From the NCBI RefSeq assembly GCF_946227985.1, contig NZ_CAMKGL010000008.1, forward strand, positions 124,001-188,000: a stretch of 64,000 nucleotides of DNA, written 5' to 3'. Under the pieces are notes generated by a model, which searched no databases, was not told where the DNA came from, and worked only from the letters and a program-made list of their open reading frames with translations. Below are positions 1 through 8,853 of this stretch, one piece after another (positions within the stretch are counted from its first letter, which is position 1; each line of letters begins with the position of its first letter). This stretch comes from Serratia quinivorans. GTDB lineage: Bacteria > Pseudomonadota > Gammaproteobacteria > Enterobacterales > Enterobacteriaceae. The translations under genes were made by a program, and so were the position numbers.

Positions 1-267
1 ATGAGCATCGCCGTCGGCTGCATGTGGTTGGCCAACTTTGTCGTTTCGCAGAGTTTCCCGATGATCAACGACAACCCTTATTTATTCTCCAGCTTCCATG
101 GTGCCTTCCCGATGTGGGTCTTTGCCGCCTGCTGCCTGTTTAGCTACTGGTTCATCGGCCGTTATATTCCGGAAACCAAAGGCGTCTCGCTGGAAAAAAT
201 GGAAGACGTCGTGATGGCCAAACGCTATCGCCAAGCGCCACCCGAAACACAACGAACGCCGCTGTAA
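1..267 (+). CDS. C-terminal end of MFS sugar porter (partial)
   Basis: The gene enters from outside the window; only the last 88 codons are visible, so the ATG at base 1 is probably internal. The visible part holds the last transmembrane helices (an aromatic-rich segment around residues 33-52) followed by PETKG, the motif that closes the last helix in the sugar porter branch of the major facilitator superfamily, and a short charged cytoplasmic tail. A TIM-barrel isomerase of the inositol type follows 46 bases later, so a myo-inositol or related cyclitol transporter (IolT-like) is the likely role. The substrate is inferred from context only. Confidence 0.8.
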   Translation: MSIAVGCMWLANFVVSQSFPMINDNPYLFSSFHGAFPMWVFAACCLFSYWFIGRYIPETKGVSLEKMEDVVMAKRYRQAPPETQRTPL

Positions 268-313
268 GTCGGCAACTCTCAGGTTTTATCAAACTATTCA
301 GGAGTAATGCATC

Positions 314-1150
314 ATGACCATTGCGCCAGACCGTTTTTGTATCAACCGCAAGATCGCACCCAATCTCGATTTGGAGCCGTTTTTCAGCCTGGTAAAAAAG
401 TGCGGACTCAGCAAAGTTGAGCTGCGCAACGATATGCCGAGCGGCAAGGTGACAGATAACCTAAGCAACGATCAATTAAATGCCCTGGCGGCCAAATACG
501 GCATCGAAATCGTCACCATTAACGCCCTCGGCAAGTTTAACCTGCCAGGCGATCAGGCCGGTTTGCTGGAAAACGCCGAGGCGCTGTTGGTGCAGGCTCA
601 GGCGATCCATAGCCAGGCGCTGGTGCTGTGTCCACATTGCAGCGCGGACGATCGGCGCAGTGAGGAGCAGAAAAAAACCGATACGCTGGCAGCGCTGAAG
701 CTGTTGGCACCGCTGTTTAAACAATACGGCGTGCAGGGCTACGTCGAGCCGTTGGGGTTCGGTATCAGTTCACTGCGCTCATCGCTGCTGACGCAATCCC
801 TGATTCGCGACTCCGGCGCGCCGTACAAGATCGTGCTGGATACCTTCCACCACTATTTAAGTGATGTGGCGCAATCTGAGTTTGATGAGCAGATTCAAAT
901 TGAGGGTATCGGTCTGGTACACCTGTCCGGTGTGGAAGATGCACGGAGCAAAAGTGCGCTTAGCGACGAAGAACGCATTATGTTGAGTCATCAGGATCGG
1001 CTGGAGAGCAAAAAGCAGGTGCAGAATCTGGAGCACCTGGGCTACACCGGGATTTATGCCTTCGAGCCGTTCTCTTCGCAGTTGGATAGCTGGACAGAGG
1101 CGGATATCGAACGTGAAATCCGCCAGAGTATCGCTTTGCTGCAAGGGTAA
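314..1150 (+). CDS. IolI-like sugar isomerase (TIM barrel)
   Basis: A 278-residue xylose-isomerase-like TIM-barrel protein, the usual length for 2-keto-myo-inositol isomerase (IolI) and related epimerases. The expected metal-binding residues are present in order: Glu145 (VEPLG), Asp176 (VLDTFHH), His203 (VHLSG) and Glu251 (FEPFS), with the same spacing as the divalent-metal site of Bacillus IolI. An AGGAG lies before the ATG. It follows the sugar porter directly, so the two probably form the end of an inositol catabolic operon. A related hydroxypyruvate-isomerase-like or IolH activity cannot be excluded from sequence alone. Confidence 0.75.
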   Translation: MTIAPDRFCINRKIAPNLDLEPFFSLVKKCGLSKVELRNDMPSGKVTDNLSNDQLNALAAKYGIEIVTINALGKFNLPGDQAGLLENAEALLVQAQAIHSQALVLCPHCSADDRRSEEQKKTDTLAALKLLAPLFKQYGVQGYVEPLGFGISSLRSSLLTQSLIRDSGAPYKIVLDTFHHYLSDVAQSEFDEQIQIEGIGLVHLSGVEDARSKSALSDEERIMLSHQDRLESKKQVQNLEHLGYTGIYAFEPFSSQLDSWTEADIEREIRQSIALLQG

Positions 1151-1160
1151 TAGCCGCAGC

Positions 1161-1217
1161 GTAGGGGGCGAGCATGCTCGCCCCGATTTAACCGGGCGCA
1201 GCATGCAGCGCCCCTAC
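1161..1217. repeat. Double-hairpin palindromic repeat between convergent genes
   Basis: Two adjacent hairpins, GGGGCGAGCATGCTCGCCCC and a second with arms GGGCGC/GCGCCC, sit inside an outer GTAGGG/CCCTAC pair. The element separates the convergent iolI-like and fetB genes and probably works as a bidirectional terminator or REP-like mRNA stabiliser. Function is inferred from position and structure. Confidence 0.6.
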
Positions 1218-1234
1218 TCTTATTTTTTATGACG

Positions 1235-2008
1235 CTATTTCAGCGTGCTCACCACCAGTTGGTGGCGGGCGTTGTAAAACTTACGGTAGGCCAGGTAGCA
1301 GGCGATAATGGTCGACAGGCTGGCGGTGGAAAGCAGCATAAAGGTCACCATAATCTGGTACTTAATGGCTTTCACCGGATCAATACCGGCGAAGATCAGA
1401 CCGGACATCATGCCCGGCAGGCTGACCAGGCCGACGGTTTTGGCCGAGTCTACCGTCGGGATCAACGAAGCACGGATGCTGTCGCGGATCAGCGCAGCCG
1501 AGGCAAACTTCGGCGATGCCCCCAGGCTTAACATCTCCTGAATCTTCTGCTGATCGCTTTTGAAACGCTGCCCCAGATTGTTGTAGCACAGCCCCACCGC
1601 CACCATCGCATTACCGGCCACCATGCCGGAAATCGGAATCACCTGCATCGGGGTAAATTCTATCGAGCCGGTCAGCACCAGCACCACCAGCGTCAGTACC
1701 GCACCAGTAGTAATGGCGATAAACGATGTCATGAACGCATGACTGATATATTTACTGCGCTTTTGCGCGTTGTAAGCGGCGTTAAAGCAGATAAACAGCA
1801 CCATCAGTACCGTCAGAATGGCGTTGTTCACATCAAAAATGTACTTCAGTACATAGCCGACGATAATCAGCTGCACCACCGCCCGGCAAATACTCCAGAT
1901 AATGTCTTTTTCCAACGCCAACTTTTCTTTATGGCTGATGAAAATGGCGATCATCACCAATACCATCGACAGCACCAGGGACTCATTGCTGATATTATGC
2001 TGGTTCAT
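1235..2008 (-). CDS. fetB: FetB-family ABC exporter permease
   Basis: A 257-residue multi-spanning membrane protein of the UPF0014/FetB family, known from E. coli as the permease of an iron exporter that improves survival under oxidative stress. The start was moved to the ATG at 2008 because it has AGGAGA just upstream, while the longer frame begins inside fetA with no ribosome site. It overlaps the end of fetA by 14 bases, so the two are translationally coupled. At least six hydrophobic segments are visible. Iron as substrate is family knowledge and has not been shown for this protein. Confidence 0.85.
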   Translation of the reverse strand: MNQHNISNESLVLSMVLVMIAIFISHKEKLALEKDIIWSICRAVVQLIIVGYVLKYIFDVNNAILTVLMVLFICFNAAYNAQKRSKYISHAFMTSFIAITTGAVLTLVVLVLTGSIEFTPMQVIPISGMVAGNAMVAVGLCYNNLGQRFKSDQQKIQEMLSLGASPKFASAALIRDSIRASLIPTVDSAKTVGLVSLPGMMSGLIFAGIDPVKAIKYQIMVTFMLLSTASLSTIIACYLAYRKFYNARHQLVVSTLK

Positions 2009-2672
2009 CGTCTGTCTCCTGTGCGCTTGCACCGTGCGCACTCAGGGTAATCACATCATCCGCATGTTTTATTTCGTCTTTATCATGCGTGACCCACAGC
2101 ACCGCCACGCCATGCTGCTCTACCAATTGATGAATAATTTCGTTTACGTTGCGCTTATTATCTTCATCCAACGCACTGGTAATCTCATCCAATAACAGCA
2201 CCCTGGGCATAAATTGCAGGTTACGGATCAAGGAAATGCGCTGTTTCTCCCCACCGGATAATTCGTTCACGCTTTTTTTCAGCATATTTTCCGGCAGCCC
2301 AAAGCGCACCAGATCGGCCTGCATTTTTTTCTCGTCCGGTTTTTGCTTCCGGATCTGGTAGGGCAGCGCAATATTGTCATACACGCTGTCGCCAAACAGC
2401 GAAGGGGTTTGAAAACAGTAAGATACCTGTTGGCGATATTCTTCCGGTGGTATTTCGGTGATGGCTTTGCCGGCAAAGATAATTTTTCCACGGGTCGGGT
2501 CGATCAGCGAAGAAACGATTTTAAGCAAGGTACTTTTTCCGCAGCCAGATGGCCCGGTAATCAGTTTAAATTCTCCCGGATCCAGGTTGAAAGACACCGA
2601 ATCCAAAATAACCTGCTCACCTATTTGATAATGAATATCATCCAACAACAGTATTTCTTTGCTTTCCTTCAT
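1995..2672 (-). CDS. fetA: FetA-family ABC exporter ATPase
   Basis: A 225-residue ABC ATPase. It has Walker A GPSGCGKST (residues 40-48), the signature LSGGEKQ (138-144) and Walker B VLLLDE (158-163), all intact. It is the first gene of a two-gene operon with the FetB-type permease and overlaps it by 14 bases. The pair probably forms an inner-membrane metal exporter. Length and order match E. coli fetAB. The 176 bases between this gene and the PapI-like gene contain no coding sequence that I can support. Confidence 0.87.
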   Translation of the reverse strand: MKESKEILLLDDIHYQIGEQVILDSVSFNLDPGEFKLITGPSGCGKSTLLKIVSSLIDPTRGKIIFAGKAITEIPPEEYRQQVSYCFQTPSLFGDSVYDNIALPYQIRKQKPDEKKMQADLVRFGLPENMLKKSVNELSGGEKQRISLIRNLQFMPRVLLLDEITSALDEDNKRNVNEIIHQLVEQHGVAVLWVTHDKDEIKHADDVITLSAHGASAQETDDEPA

Positions 2673-2848
2673 TATAAAACCGCATTCCTCATAAAAATAT
2701 TGGCGCTCAGGCCACCAGTATAGAGCTTAAGAAAATGCACTGACAATGGTTGGTCATTAACCGTAACAAAGGCGTCGGGCTGAGGGGCATTTCGCCCCAT
2801 CAGCCCTATAAATATCTGCTGTGAAAAGTAGTCAAAACGGGAAAGGAA

Positions 2849-3130
2849 TTACGCTTTTTTAGCTGATGTGCAAATATACCAGCGCAACGAATTATTGATG
2901 CTGCGATGGGTACAACTCACTTTACCCTCTTTTTCCAATGCCAATAGCAAGGTACGCGTAGTGTAAATATTCTCACCGCATTGATCCGCCAACTCCCTGG
3001 TTTTGGGCCAGTGTTCCGGCGCGGGTGGATGCTGTCCACCTTCCCCGGCCGCACGTTCCATACACAGTTTTCGTAACACGTTTAGCATATGCGACTTCCT
3101 GATTTCATATGTTATCGGCACCTTGGCCAT
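2849..3130 (-). CDS. PapI/FaeA-like winged-helix fimbrial regulator
   Basis: A 93-residue protein whose C-terminal two thirds read as a small winged helix: a helix pair ending in TRELADQCGENIYTTR, then LLLALEKEGKV and a wing with a terminal aromatic strand (LRWYI). This layout is like PapI and FaeA, which act with Lrp to control fimbrial promoters through Dam methylation. AAGGAG precedes the ATG. It is transcribed away from the fimbrial operon and separated from it by a long GATC-containing region, the usual place for such a regulator. Assignment rests on pattern and context, not on an alignment. Confidence 0.6.
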   Translation of the reverse strand: MAKVPITYEIRKSHMLNVLRKLCMERAAGEGGQHPPAPEHWPKTRELADQCGENIYTTRTLLLALEKEGKVSCTHRSINNSLRWYICTSAKKA

Positions 3131-4297
3131 CGCGTTCTCCTTGAGTTACTTTTGCCTGCTCCTGTCCTGCGGCAAGGCGTCGGCCACGCGCAGGGTATAA
3201 ATCATGGTGGCCCCAGGTGGCATGGCCGGGGCTTTCATCGACATTACTGCGAATGTCGGCATATCCGGGGGGCGTTGGACAGCATCCCGTTAAAATAAGA
3301 CCCACCGACTCTGGTAGCCTGGTTGATTAATATTCTTAAGCGATTTAATGCGTTGCTGACAAAACGCGATGCGTTACTCTCAGCCTTTTCATTAGGATTA
3401 TTCTGTGAAACTTTTTTCACAGCTACGTTACCCGTGCTATTTTTCCAGCGCTGTTGAACAACGGTAAGCAGAACATTATCAACGCGACCTTAGCGACTGC
3501 AGAACGACGAGTTTAATCATTAATTCTGGTAATCATTCCGTTTATCATCCTTTAATTATCGCTTAGGTCATTATTATGTTTTGTGGGCCTTTTTTGATCT
3601 GCCAGACCAAGATTAATCCCAACCGGATAAATAACAAAAAATCGCTAGAACGGCGGATTTTGGTAATAATCACGCCCCATAGATATTGTTATAGATTTGT
3701 TAATATCAAAAAGAAACCCTCAGCCGTTATAATGAATAAAAGCCCTATTCCAAGCCAAAAAATCGGCATTGTGACCTTTAAAAACAACGAGTTAACTTTT
3801 AACTTATGATTAACAGGAAGAATTCATCATCTGCTGTCTGATGGCGATATTATCAAAACAATATTGTTAATTGTAGTGTGATGAGCAACTCTGCCGATCT
3901 AATATCTCGCATATTGCTATTTATGTAGTCATTTATTCTGCATAATATTTGTATACGATCTATTGATTTTCAATCATATATATTTCTTTTTCCTTTTGGA
4001 TTTATATTCTGTATTTGACTTAAATTAATAAAATGTATTTCCAAGCGAGCCTATTATTTGCAAGAATAATCCCAGCAAAACGCCACGGCGATTTACCTGT
4101 TTTTATTTTACGGATTTTGCCTATACGACTTCCCAAACCTTTCGTTATTTACCCATAAATAACGGACGGTGGCGTATTGCCCAGAGCAAAAGGATCTGGC
4201 TCCAACTACCACGTCGGTGACATGAGGTTGCCGCCGTTGTGGGGGATTTAGATGTGCTGTTCTTTTTATTTAAATACTCTCTACAGGAAATTGAGAA
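3131..4297. promoter_or_regulatory. Long AT-rich control region upstream of fimbrial operon
   Basis: About 1.17 kb without a convincing gene; a 77-codon frame at 3576-3809 is rich in AAA/AAT codons and has no recognisable domain. Four GATC (Dam) sites occur at 3596, 3896, 3957 and 4193. The region lies between a PapI/FaeA-like gene and the major pilin gene, so methylation-dependent phase control with Lrp is plausible but unproven. No recombinase gene is present, which argues against an invertible promoter of the mrp or fim type. Confidence 0.4.
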
Positions 4298-4828
4298 ATG
4301 AAACTGAATAAATTAATGCTGGCAACCGTGATTGCTTTCGCTTCTGCATCTGTTGCTCACGCCGCATCTAACCAGGGCAGCGGTAAAGTCACTTTTACCG
4401 GTGAAATTATTGATGCGCCATGCAGCGTAGCACCGGGTTCTGTTGAGCAAACCGTGCCAATGGGTCAAATCAGCAGCCGTCTGTTGGCCAAAGAGGGTAA
4501 ATCCAGCTCTGAGCCATTCAGCATTGAACTGAAAGATTGTTCTGTATCGACCATGAATAACGTCAAAGTGACCTTCACCGGTACACCGGACTCAGATAAC
4601 AACAAATTGCTGGCTCTGAACGGCACCGCCACCGGCGCTGGCATCATGATCTACGACAACCTGCACTCCAAAGACGTTGAACTGGGCACCGCGACCGATG
4701 GTCAGGGCCTGACCGAAGGCAATAACTCTCTGAAATTTTCCGCCTATCTGCAAGGCAGCAGCGCTTCTGGCGCCGTGGTTCCAGGCGAGTTCACCAGCGT
4801 TGCAAACTTCACCCTGGCTTACCTGTAA
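4298..4828 (+). CDS. Major fimbrial subunit (MrpA-like pilin)
   Basis: A 176-residue exported pilin. Residues 1-22 form a signal peptide ending in VAHA. The mature chain has the paired cysteines of type 1-like pilins (Cys42 in DAPCSV and a second in LKDCSV), the GEFTSVANF segment near the C terminus, and the penultimate tyrosine (AYL end) used in donor-strand exchange. It closely resembles MrpA of Proteus mirabilis MR/P fimbriae over its whole length. First gene of the operon; the strong downstream hairpin fits a highly expressed major subunit. Confidence 0.88.
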   Translation: MKLNKLMLATVIAFASASVAHAASNQGSGKVTFTGEIIDAPCSVAPGSVEQTVPMGQISSRLLAKEGKSSSEPFSIELKDCSVSTMNNVKVTFTGTPDSDNNKLLALNGTATGAGIMIYDNLHSKDVELGTATDGQGLTEGNNSLKFSAYLQGSSASGAVVPGEFTSVANFTLAYL

Positions 4829-4837
4829 TCCCTGGCT

Positions 4838-4865
4838 GGGGATACCCCTGCGGTATCCCCGCTTT
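4838..4865 (+). terminator. Intercistronic hairpin after the major pilin gene
   Basis: A perfect 9-bp stem, GGGGATACC with GGTATCCCC around a 5-base loop, followed by GCTTT. Its position, just after the major pilin stop and before the first minor pilin, is typical of the partial terminator or processing site that keeps the major subunit in excess over usher and adhesin. The short T-run suggests only partial termination. Confidence 0.65.
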
Positions 4866-4915
4866 GCCTGCACGGACATTGGGTTACGGGACCAACGGCA
4901 ACAGGGAGAGCCGGC

Positions 4916-5467
4916 ATGACGAACCAGATTTGGGGTGTATTGCTTATTGCGCTCAGCGTTTGCAGCGCAGAAGCGACGGCAAAAAATCAGGGCCACGGCA
5001 CGCTCAACCTGGGTGGCGAGATCGTCGAAACCCCCTGCGGGATTGCCAGTGAAAGCCTGGATCAAACTGTTGATTTCGGGCTGATATCCATGACCGATGC
5101 CGCGTTGGGCGCACAGCCGGTACTGATTGGCAGCCGCCGCAACGTTGAGATCAAGCTGGTGAATTGCGAGCTGGCAAGCCAGGTCAAACCCGACTTTATC
5201 TACCGCGCAGCCACCGTCACCTTCGACGGTACGGCTGATAGCCGGGATCCCGCGTTATTGGCGGTTTATGGCGAAGCGCAAGGCGTGGCTATTGAGCTAC
5301 TGACCGCCGCCGGCACCCCGATACCACTGGGCAGCACTACGGCGGATTACCAGATAGTCGCCGGTGACAATACGCTGCGCTTTAGCGCTCAGCTACGTAT
5401 CCACCCTGACAGGGCCCGAGCCGGCGGATTCAGCTCTCTGGCGAAATTCACCCTGTCTTATCTGTAA
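4916..5467 (+). CDS. Minor fimbrial subunit (MrpB-like)
   Basis: A 183-residue exported pilin with a signal peptide of about 21 residues ending in AEATA. The mature part starts KNQGHGTLNLGGEIVETPCGI, like the major pilin, and carries a second cysteine (LVNCEL), the FSSLAKFTLSYL end and the tyrosine next to last. GGGAGAG lies before the ATG. The place between major pilin and usher is that of MrpB, thought to end or anchor the pilus at the outer membrane. That role is inferred from gene order. Confidence 0.8.
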   Translation: MTNQIWGVLLIALSVCSAEATAKNQGHGTLNLGGEIVETPCGIASESLDQTVDFGLISMTDAALGAQPVLIGSRRNVEIKLVNCELASQVKPDFIYRAATVTFDGTADSRDPALLAVYGEAQGVAIELLTAAGTPIPLGSTTADYQIVAGDNTLRFSAQLRIHPDRARAGGFSSLAKFTLSYL

Positions 5468-5565
5468 CGCCTCGTTAGGCGGGTACCGCCATCAGGTACT
5501 GAATGACATCACGTATTACGTTTTCAGGTCGTACAGGATGACCTGCTATTGGGCGCGGATTTGCC

Positions 5566-8067
5566 ATGAGTGATTATGCTATGACGTCATTACTGACACG
5601 GAAAAAAATACCCCTCACCGTCATTCTATCTTTCCTCTGGGTGCATCCGGCTTTTTCCGCCACGGAATTTAATACCGACGTATTAGATATTGCCGATCGC
5701 AGCAAAGTGGATTTATCGCGTTTTTCCGATGCTGATTACGTCATGCCCGGTACCTATCTGCTGGATATCAAGATCAACCAAAAGACCCTGCCGCAGCGCA
5801 GCATCCAGTATTATCCGTCGCCGGACCAAAAGGATCGTTCCCGCGTCTGTCTGCCGCCGGATCTGGTTGAAAAAATGGCTTTGAAAGAAGAAGTCGTCAA
5901 AAAAATAACCCTGTGGCACGACAACAGCTGTGCCGATATCAGCGGCATTAAAGGGGCGACCATTTCCGACCGCATCGGCGGTGGCGTGCTGGCGATCACT
6001 ATTCCACAGGCCTGGATGAAATATTCCGATCCGGACTGGACGCCACCGGAACAGTGGGATGACGGCATTCCCGGCTTGTTGCTGGACTACAGCATCAGCG
6101 GCCAGATCGGCAAACAGAGCCACAATAATAACACCGCAGAAAACCTCAGCAGCTACGGAACCATGGGCGCTAACCTCAGCGCCTGGCGCCTGCGTGCCGA
6201 TTATCAGGCTAACTACAACCAGCAGGCCGGTGAGCGTGACAGTAATTTCGACTGGAACCGGATTTACGCCTATCGCGCGCTGCCGATGCAGGCCGCCAAG
6301 CTGACCCTCGGCGAAATCTATCTTGACTCGGGGATATTCGACTCCTACCGCTTCACCGGTCTTAACCTGGCCAGTGACGAGCGTATGCTGCCACCAAACC
6401 TGCAGGGTTATGCGCCGGAAGTCCGCGGCATCGCCAAAAGCAACGCCAAGGTAACCGTGTCGCAAGAAGGCCGTACGCTGTATGAAACCACCGTGCCCGC
6501 CGGGCCCTTTGCCATTCAGGATCTCAACAGTTCGGTACGCGGCCGGCTGGATGTGAAGGTGGAAGAACAAGACGGCAGCGTTTCAACCTTCCAGGTAGAT
6601 ACCGCCACCATTCCTTACCTGACTCGCCCCGGCTATGTTCGCTACAACGTCGCCGTGGGCAAGCCCTCGGCTTACGATCACCGCACACAAGGGCCGCTGT
6701 TCTCCACCGGCGATTTCTCCTGGGGGTTAACCAGCGCCTGGTCGCTGTACGGCGGCGCGTTGCTCAGCGGCGATTACAACGCCTGGGCGCTCGGCCTGGG
6801 CCGTGACCTGAACGTGTTTGGCGCCATGTCGGCGGACGTGACGCAGTCTATCGCCCGCTTGCCCAATGAGCCGACCGCCAGTGGGCTGTCGTTCAAGGTC
6901 AACTACGCCAAACGCTTTGATGAGATGAACAGCCAGATCACCTTTGCCGGCTACCGTTTCTCACAGCGCAAGTTCATGAACATGTCGCAGTACCTGCAAG
7001 AACGCTACAGCGACTACGACGAACGCTACGACGGCCGCCAGAAAGAGCTGTACACCATCACCGCCAGCAAAACCTTTATGGCAGAAGACAACGCCAAGGC
7101 GATCACCGCTTACCTGACCTATGCGCACCAAACCTACTGGGATGCCAGGGCGCAGGATCGTTACGGGGTGTCCGCCAGTAAATTGTTCAGCGTCGGCAAT
7201 GTCAGCAACATCACCGCCTCGCTGTCGGCCTATCGCACCACCTATCACGGCCGTACCGATGACAGCACTATGGTGAATTTCAGCGTACCGATTGGCGATC
7301 GTCGGCAACTGGGCTATTCGCTGCAAACCAGCAACAGTGACGTGACGCAGACCGCGTCTTATAACGACTACAGCGATCCGAACAACACCTGGCAGCTCAG
7401 CGGCGGCTTTAATCAGTCCGGCAAATCACTGACCAGCGGCTACTACAGCCATAACGCCTCGTTTGGCACACTCAATGCCAGTGCTTCTTACCAACAGGAC
7501 AGCTATTCGTCGATCGGCGGTACTTTCCGCAGCGGCATTACCGCTACCCGACATGGCGTAGCCGCGCACCAAAATTCCAGCAACGGCGGCAGCCGGATGA
7601 TGCTGGATACCGACGGCATCGCCGGGGTGCCGATCAACAACGGTCGCGCCTACAGCAACCGCTTCGGTCTGGCAGTGATCTCCGACATCACCAGCTACTA
7701 CAACACCGACACCCGCATCGACGTCAATACCTTGGCGGACGACGTGGAGGCCACCCGGGCCGTGGTGCAGGGCACGCTGACTGAAGGTGCCATTGGCTAC
7801 CGCCACTTTGAGGTGGTGAAAGGCAGCAAGTTGCTGGCCACCATCAAACTGGCTGACGGCAGTGAACCGCCGTTTGGTGCCACGGTGATGAGCGAACGCG
7901 GCCGTGAAGTGGCCGTAGTGAACGACGGTGGCTCGGTCTACCTGACCGGCGTGCAGCCGCAAGAGCAGCTGGACGTCGCCTGGGAAGGCCAGCGCCAGTG
8001 TCGCATTGTCATACCGACTGCCGCCAAGCCGCTGGACCAGCTATTGCTACCCTGCGCCAAACTGTAA
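5566..8067 (+). CDS. Fimbrial outer-membrane usher
   Basis: An 833-residue usher of the FimD/PapC/MrpC family, which docks chaperone-subunit complexes and threads the growing pilus through the outer membrane. A signal peptide ends near residue 31 (AFSA), followed by the N-terminal periplasmic domain (begins TEFNTDVLDIAD), the 24-strand barrel with its plug region, and the C-terminal domains ending in CRIVIPTAAKPLDQLLLPCAKL, with the usual cysteine pair. The length is normal. A second ATG five codons in could be the actual start. It lies between the minor pilin and chaperone genes, as in mrp. Confidence 0.92.
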   Translation: MSDYAMTSLLTRKKIPLTVILSFLWVHPAFSATEFNTDVLDIADRSKVDLSRFSDADYVMPGTYLLDIKINQKTLPQRSIQYYPSPDQKDRSRVCLPPDLVEKMALKEEVVKKITLWHDNSCADISGIKGATISDRIGGGVLAITIPQAWMKYSDPDWTPPEQWDDGIPGLLLDYSISGQIGKQSHNNNTAENLSSYGTMGANLSAWRLRADYQANYNQQAGERDSNFDWNRIYAYRALPMQAAKLTLGEIYLDSGIFDSYRFTGLNLASDERMLPPNLQGYAPEVRGIAKSNAKVTVSQEGRTLYETTVPAGPFAIQDLNSSVRGRLDVKVEEQDGSVSTFQVDTATIPYLTRPGYVRYNVAVGKPSAYDHRTQGPLFSTGDFSWGLTSAWSLYGGALLSGDYNAWALGLGRDLNVFGAMSADVTQSIARLPNEPTASGLSFKVNYAKRFDEMNSQITFAGYRFSQRKFMNMSQYLQERYSDYDERYDGRQKELYTITASKTFMAEDNAKAITAYLTYAHQTYWDARAQDRYGVSASKLFSVGNVSNITASLSAYRTTYHGRTDDSTMVNFSVPIGDRRQLGYSLQTSNSDVTQTASYNDYSDPNNTWQLSGGFNQSGKSLTSGYYSHNASFGTLNASASYQQDSYSSIGGTFRSGITATRHGVAAHQNSSNGGSRMMLDTDGIAGVPINNGRAYSNRFGLAVISDITSYYNTDTRIDVNTLADDVEATRAVVQGTLTEGAIGYRHFEVVKGSKLLATIKLADGSEPPFGATVMSERGREVAVVNDGGSVYLTGVQPQEQLDVAWEGQRQCRIVIPTAAKPLDQLLLPCAKL

Positions 8068-8086
8068 TCCGTAACACAGAGAATGA

Positions 8087-8842
8087 ATGATGATGAACAA
8101 CTTCCCGTTAGTAAAAATGGCCGCGCTGGGCCTGGTATTGACCACTGCAGCCCCTGTTGCCAATGCGGCGATATCGCTGGATCGCACCCGTGCCGTCTAC
8201 CTCAGCGACGCGAAATCGATCAGTCTGAATATCATCAACGAAAACAAGGAACTGCCTTTCCTGGCGCAGTCCTGGCTGGAAAACGAGCAGCACCAGAAAA
8301 TCACCTCGCCGTTGGTGGTATTGCCGCCATTGCAAAGGGTTGAAGCCAATGAACGCAGCGTGGTGCGCATCACCAAGACGCCGGAGGCCGACCGACTGCC
8401 ACAGGATCGCGAAACAGTGTTCTATTTCAACCTGCGTGAGATCCCGCCGAAAAGCAGCAAAACCAATGTGATGCAGTTGGCGTTACAAACCCAGATCAAA
8501 CTGTTTTACCGACCGAAGGCCATCGTCGCGCCAAAAGGCGAAGTGTGGCAGGAGAAACTGGTGTTCCGCAAAACCGACGGCGGCTTCACCATTGAGAACC
8601 CTACGCCGTTTTACATCACCCTGACCGGCATGACCCACCAGACCGAGAAACAAGGCGGTGGCGCACTCGGTGACTTTAAAGCGGTGATGCTGAAACCGAA
8701 GTCCAGCGAATCCGTCAAGCTGCGTGACAACGGGCTCAACAGCTTTGTCGTCAGCTATATCAATGACTACGGCGGCCACCCGGAGCTGCGCTTCGCCTGC
8801 AACGGTAGCGTCTGCAACGCCGTGCCCGATAGCAAAAAATAA
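8087..8842 (+). CDS. Periplasmic fimbrial chaperone
   Basis: A 251-residue PapD-like chaperone, two immunoglobulin-like domains after a signal peptide ending in ANA (about residue 27). Typical features are RAVYLSDAKSISLNI in strand A/B, the AQSWLEN strand, an ERSVVRI edge strand for donor-strand complementation, and the FYFNLREIPPK motif between domains. A cysteine pair near the C terminus (FACNGSVCN) may form a disulfide. The first of three consecutive ATG codons is annotated; any may be used. It follows the usher by 19 bases. Confidence 0.9.
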   Translation: MMMNNFPLVKMAALGLVLTTAAPVANAAISLDRTRAVYLSDAKSISLNIINENKELPFLAQSWLENEQHQKITSPLVVLPPLQRVEANERSVVRITKTPEADRLPQDRETVFYFNLREIPPKSSKTNVMQLALQTQIKLFYRPKAIVAPKGEVWQEKLVFRKTDGGFTIENPTPFYITLTGMTHQTEKQGGGALGDFKAVMLKPKSSESVKLRDNGLNSFVVSYINDYGGHPELRFACNGSVCNAVPDSKK

Positions 8843-8853
8843 GGAGATAGCGC

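Noticed and set aside
3576-3809. 77-codon frame upstream of the pilin gene.
   Set aside because: AT-driven composition, no ribosome site and no recognisable domain.
4150-4240. Fragments like GAGCAAAAGG and AGGTTGCCG in the fimbrial leader recall a c-di-GMP-I riboswitch.
   Set aside because: The GNRA tetraloop helix and the ACGCAAAGCC-type core are not found, and the pieces cannot be arranged in the required helices by eye.
3131-4297. Invertible promoter element as in fim or mrp.
   Set aside because: No matching pair of long inverted repeats was seen and no tyrosine recombinase gene is in the window.
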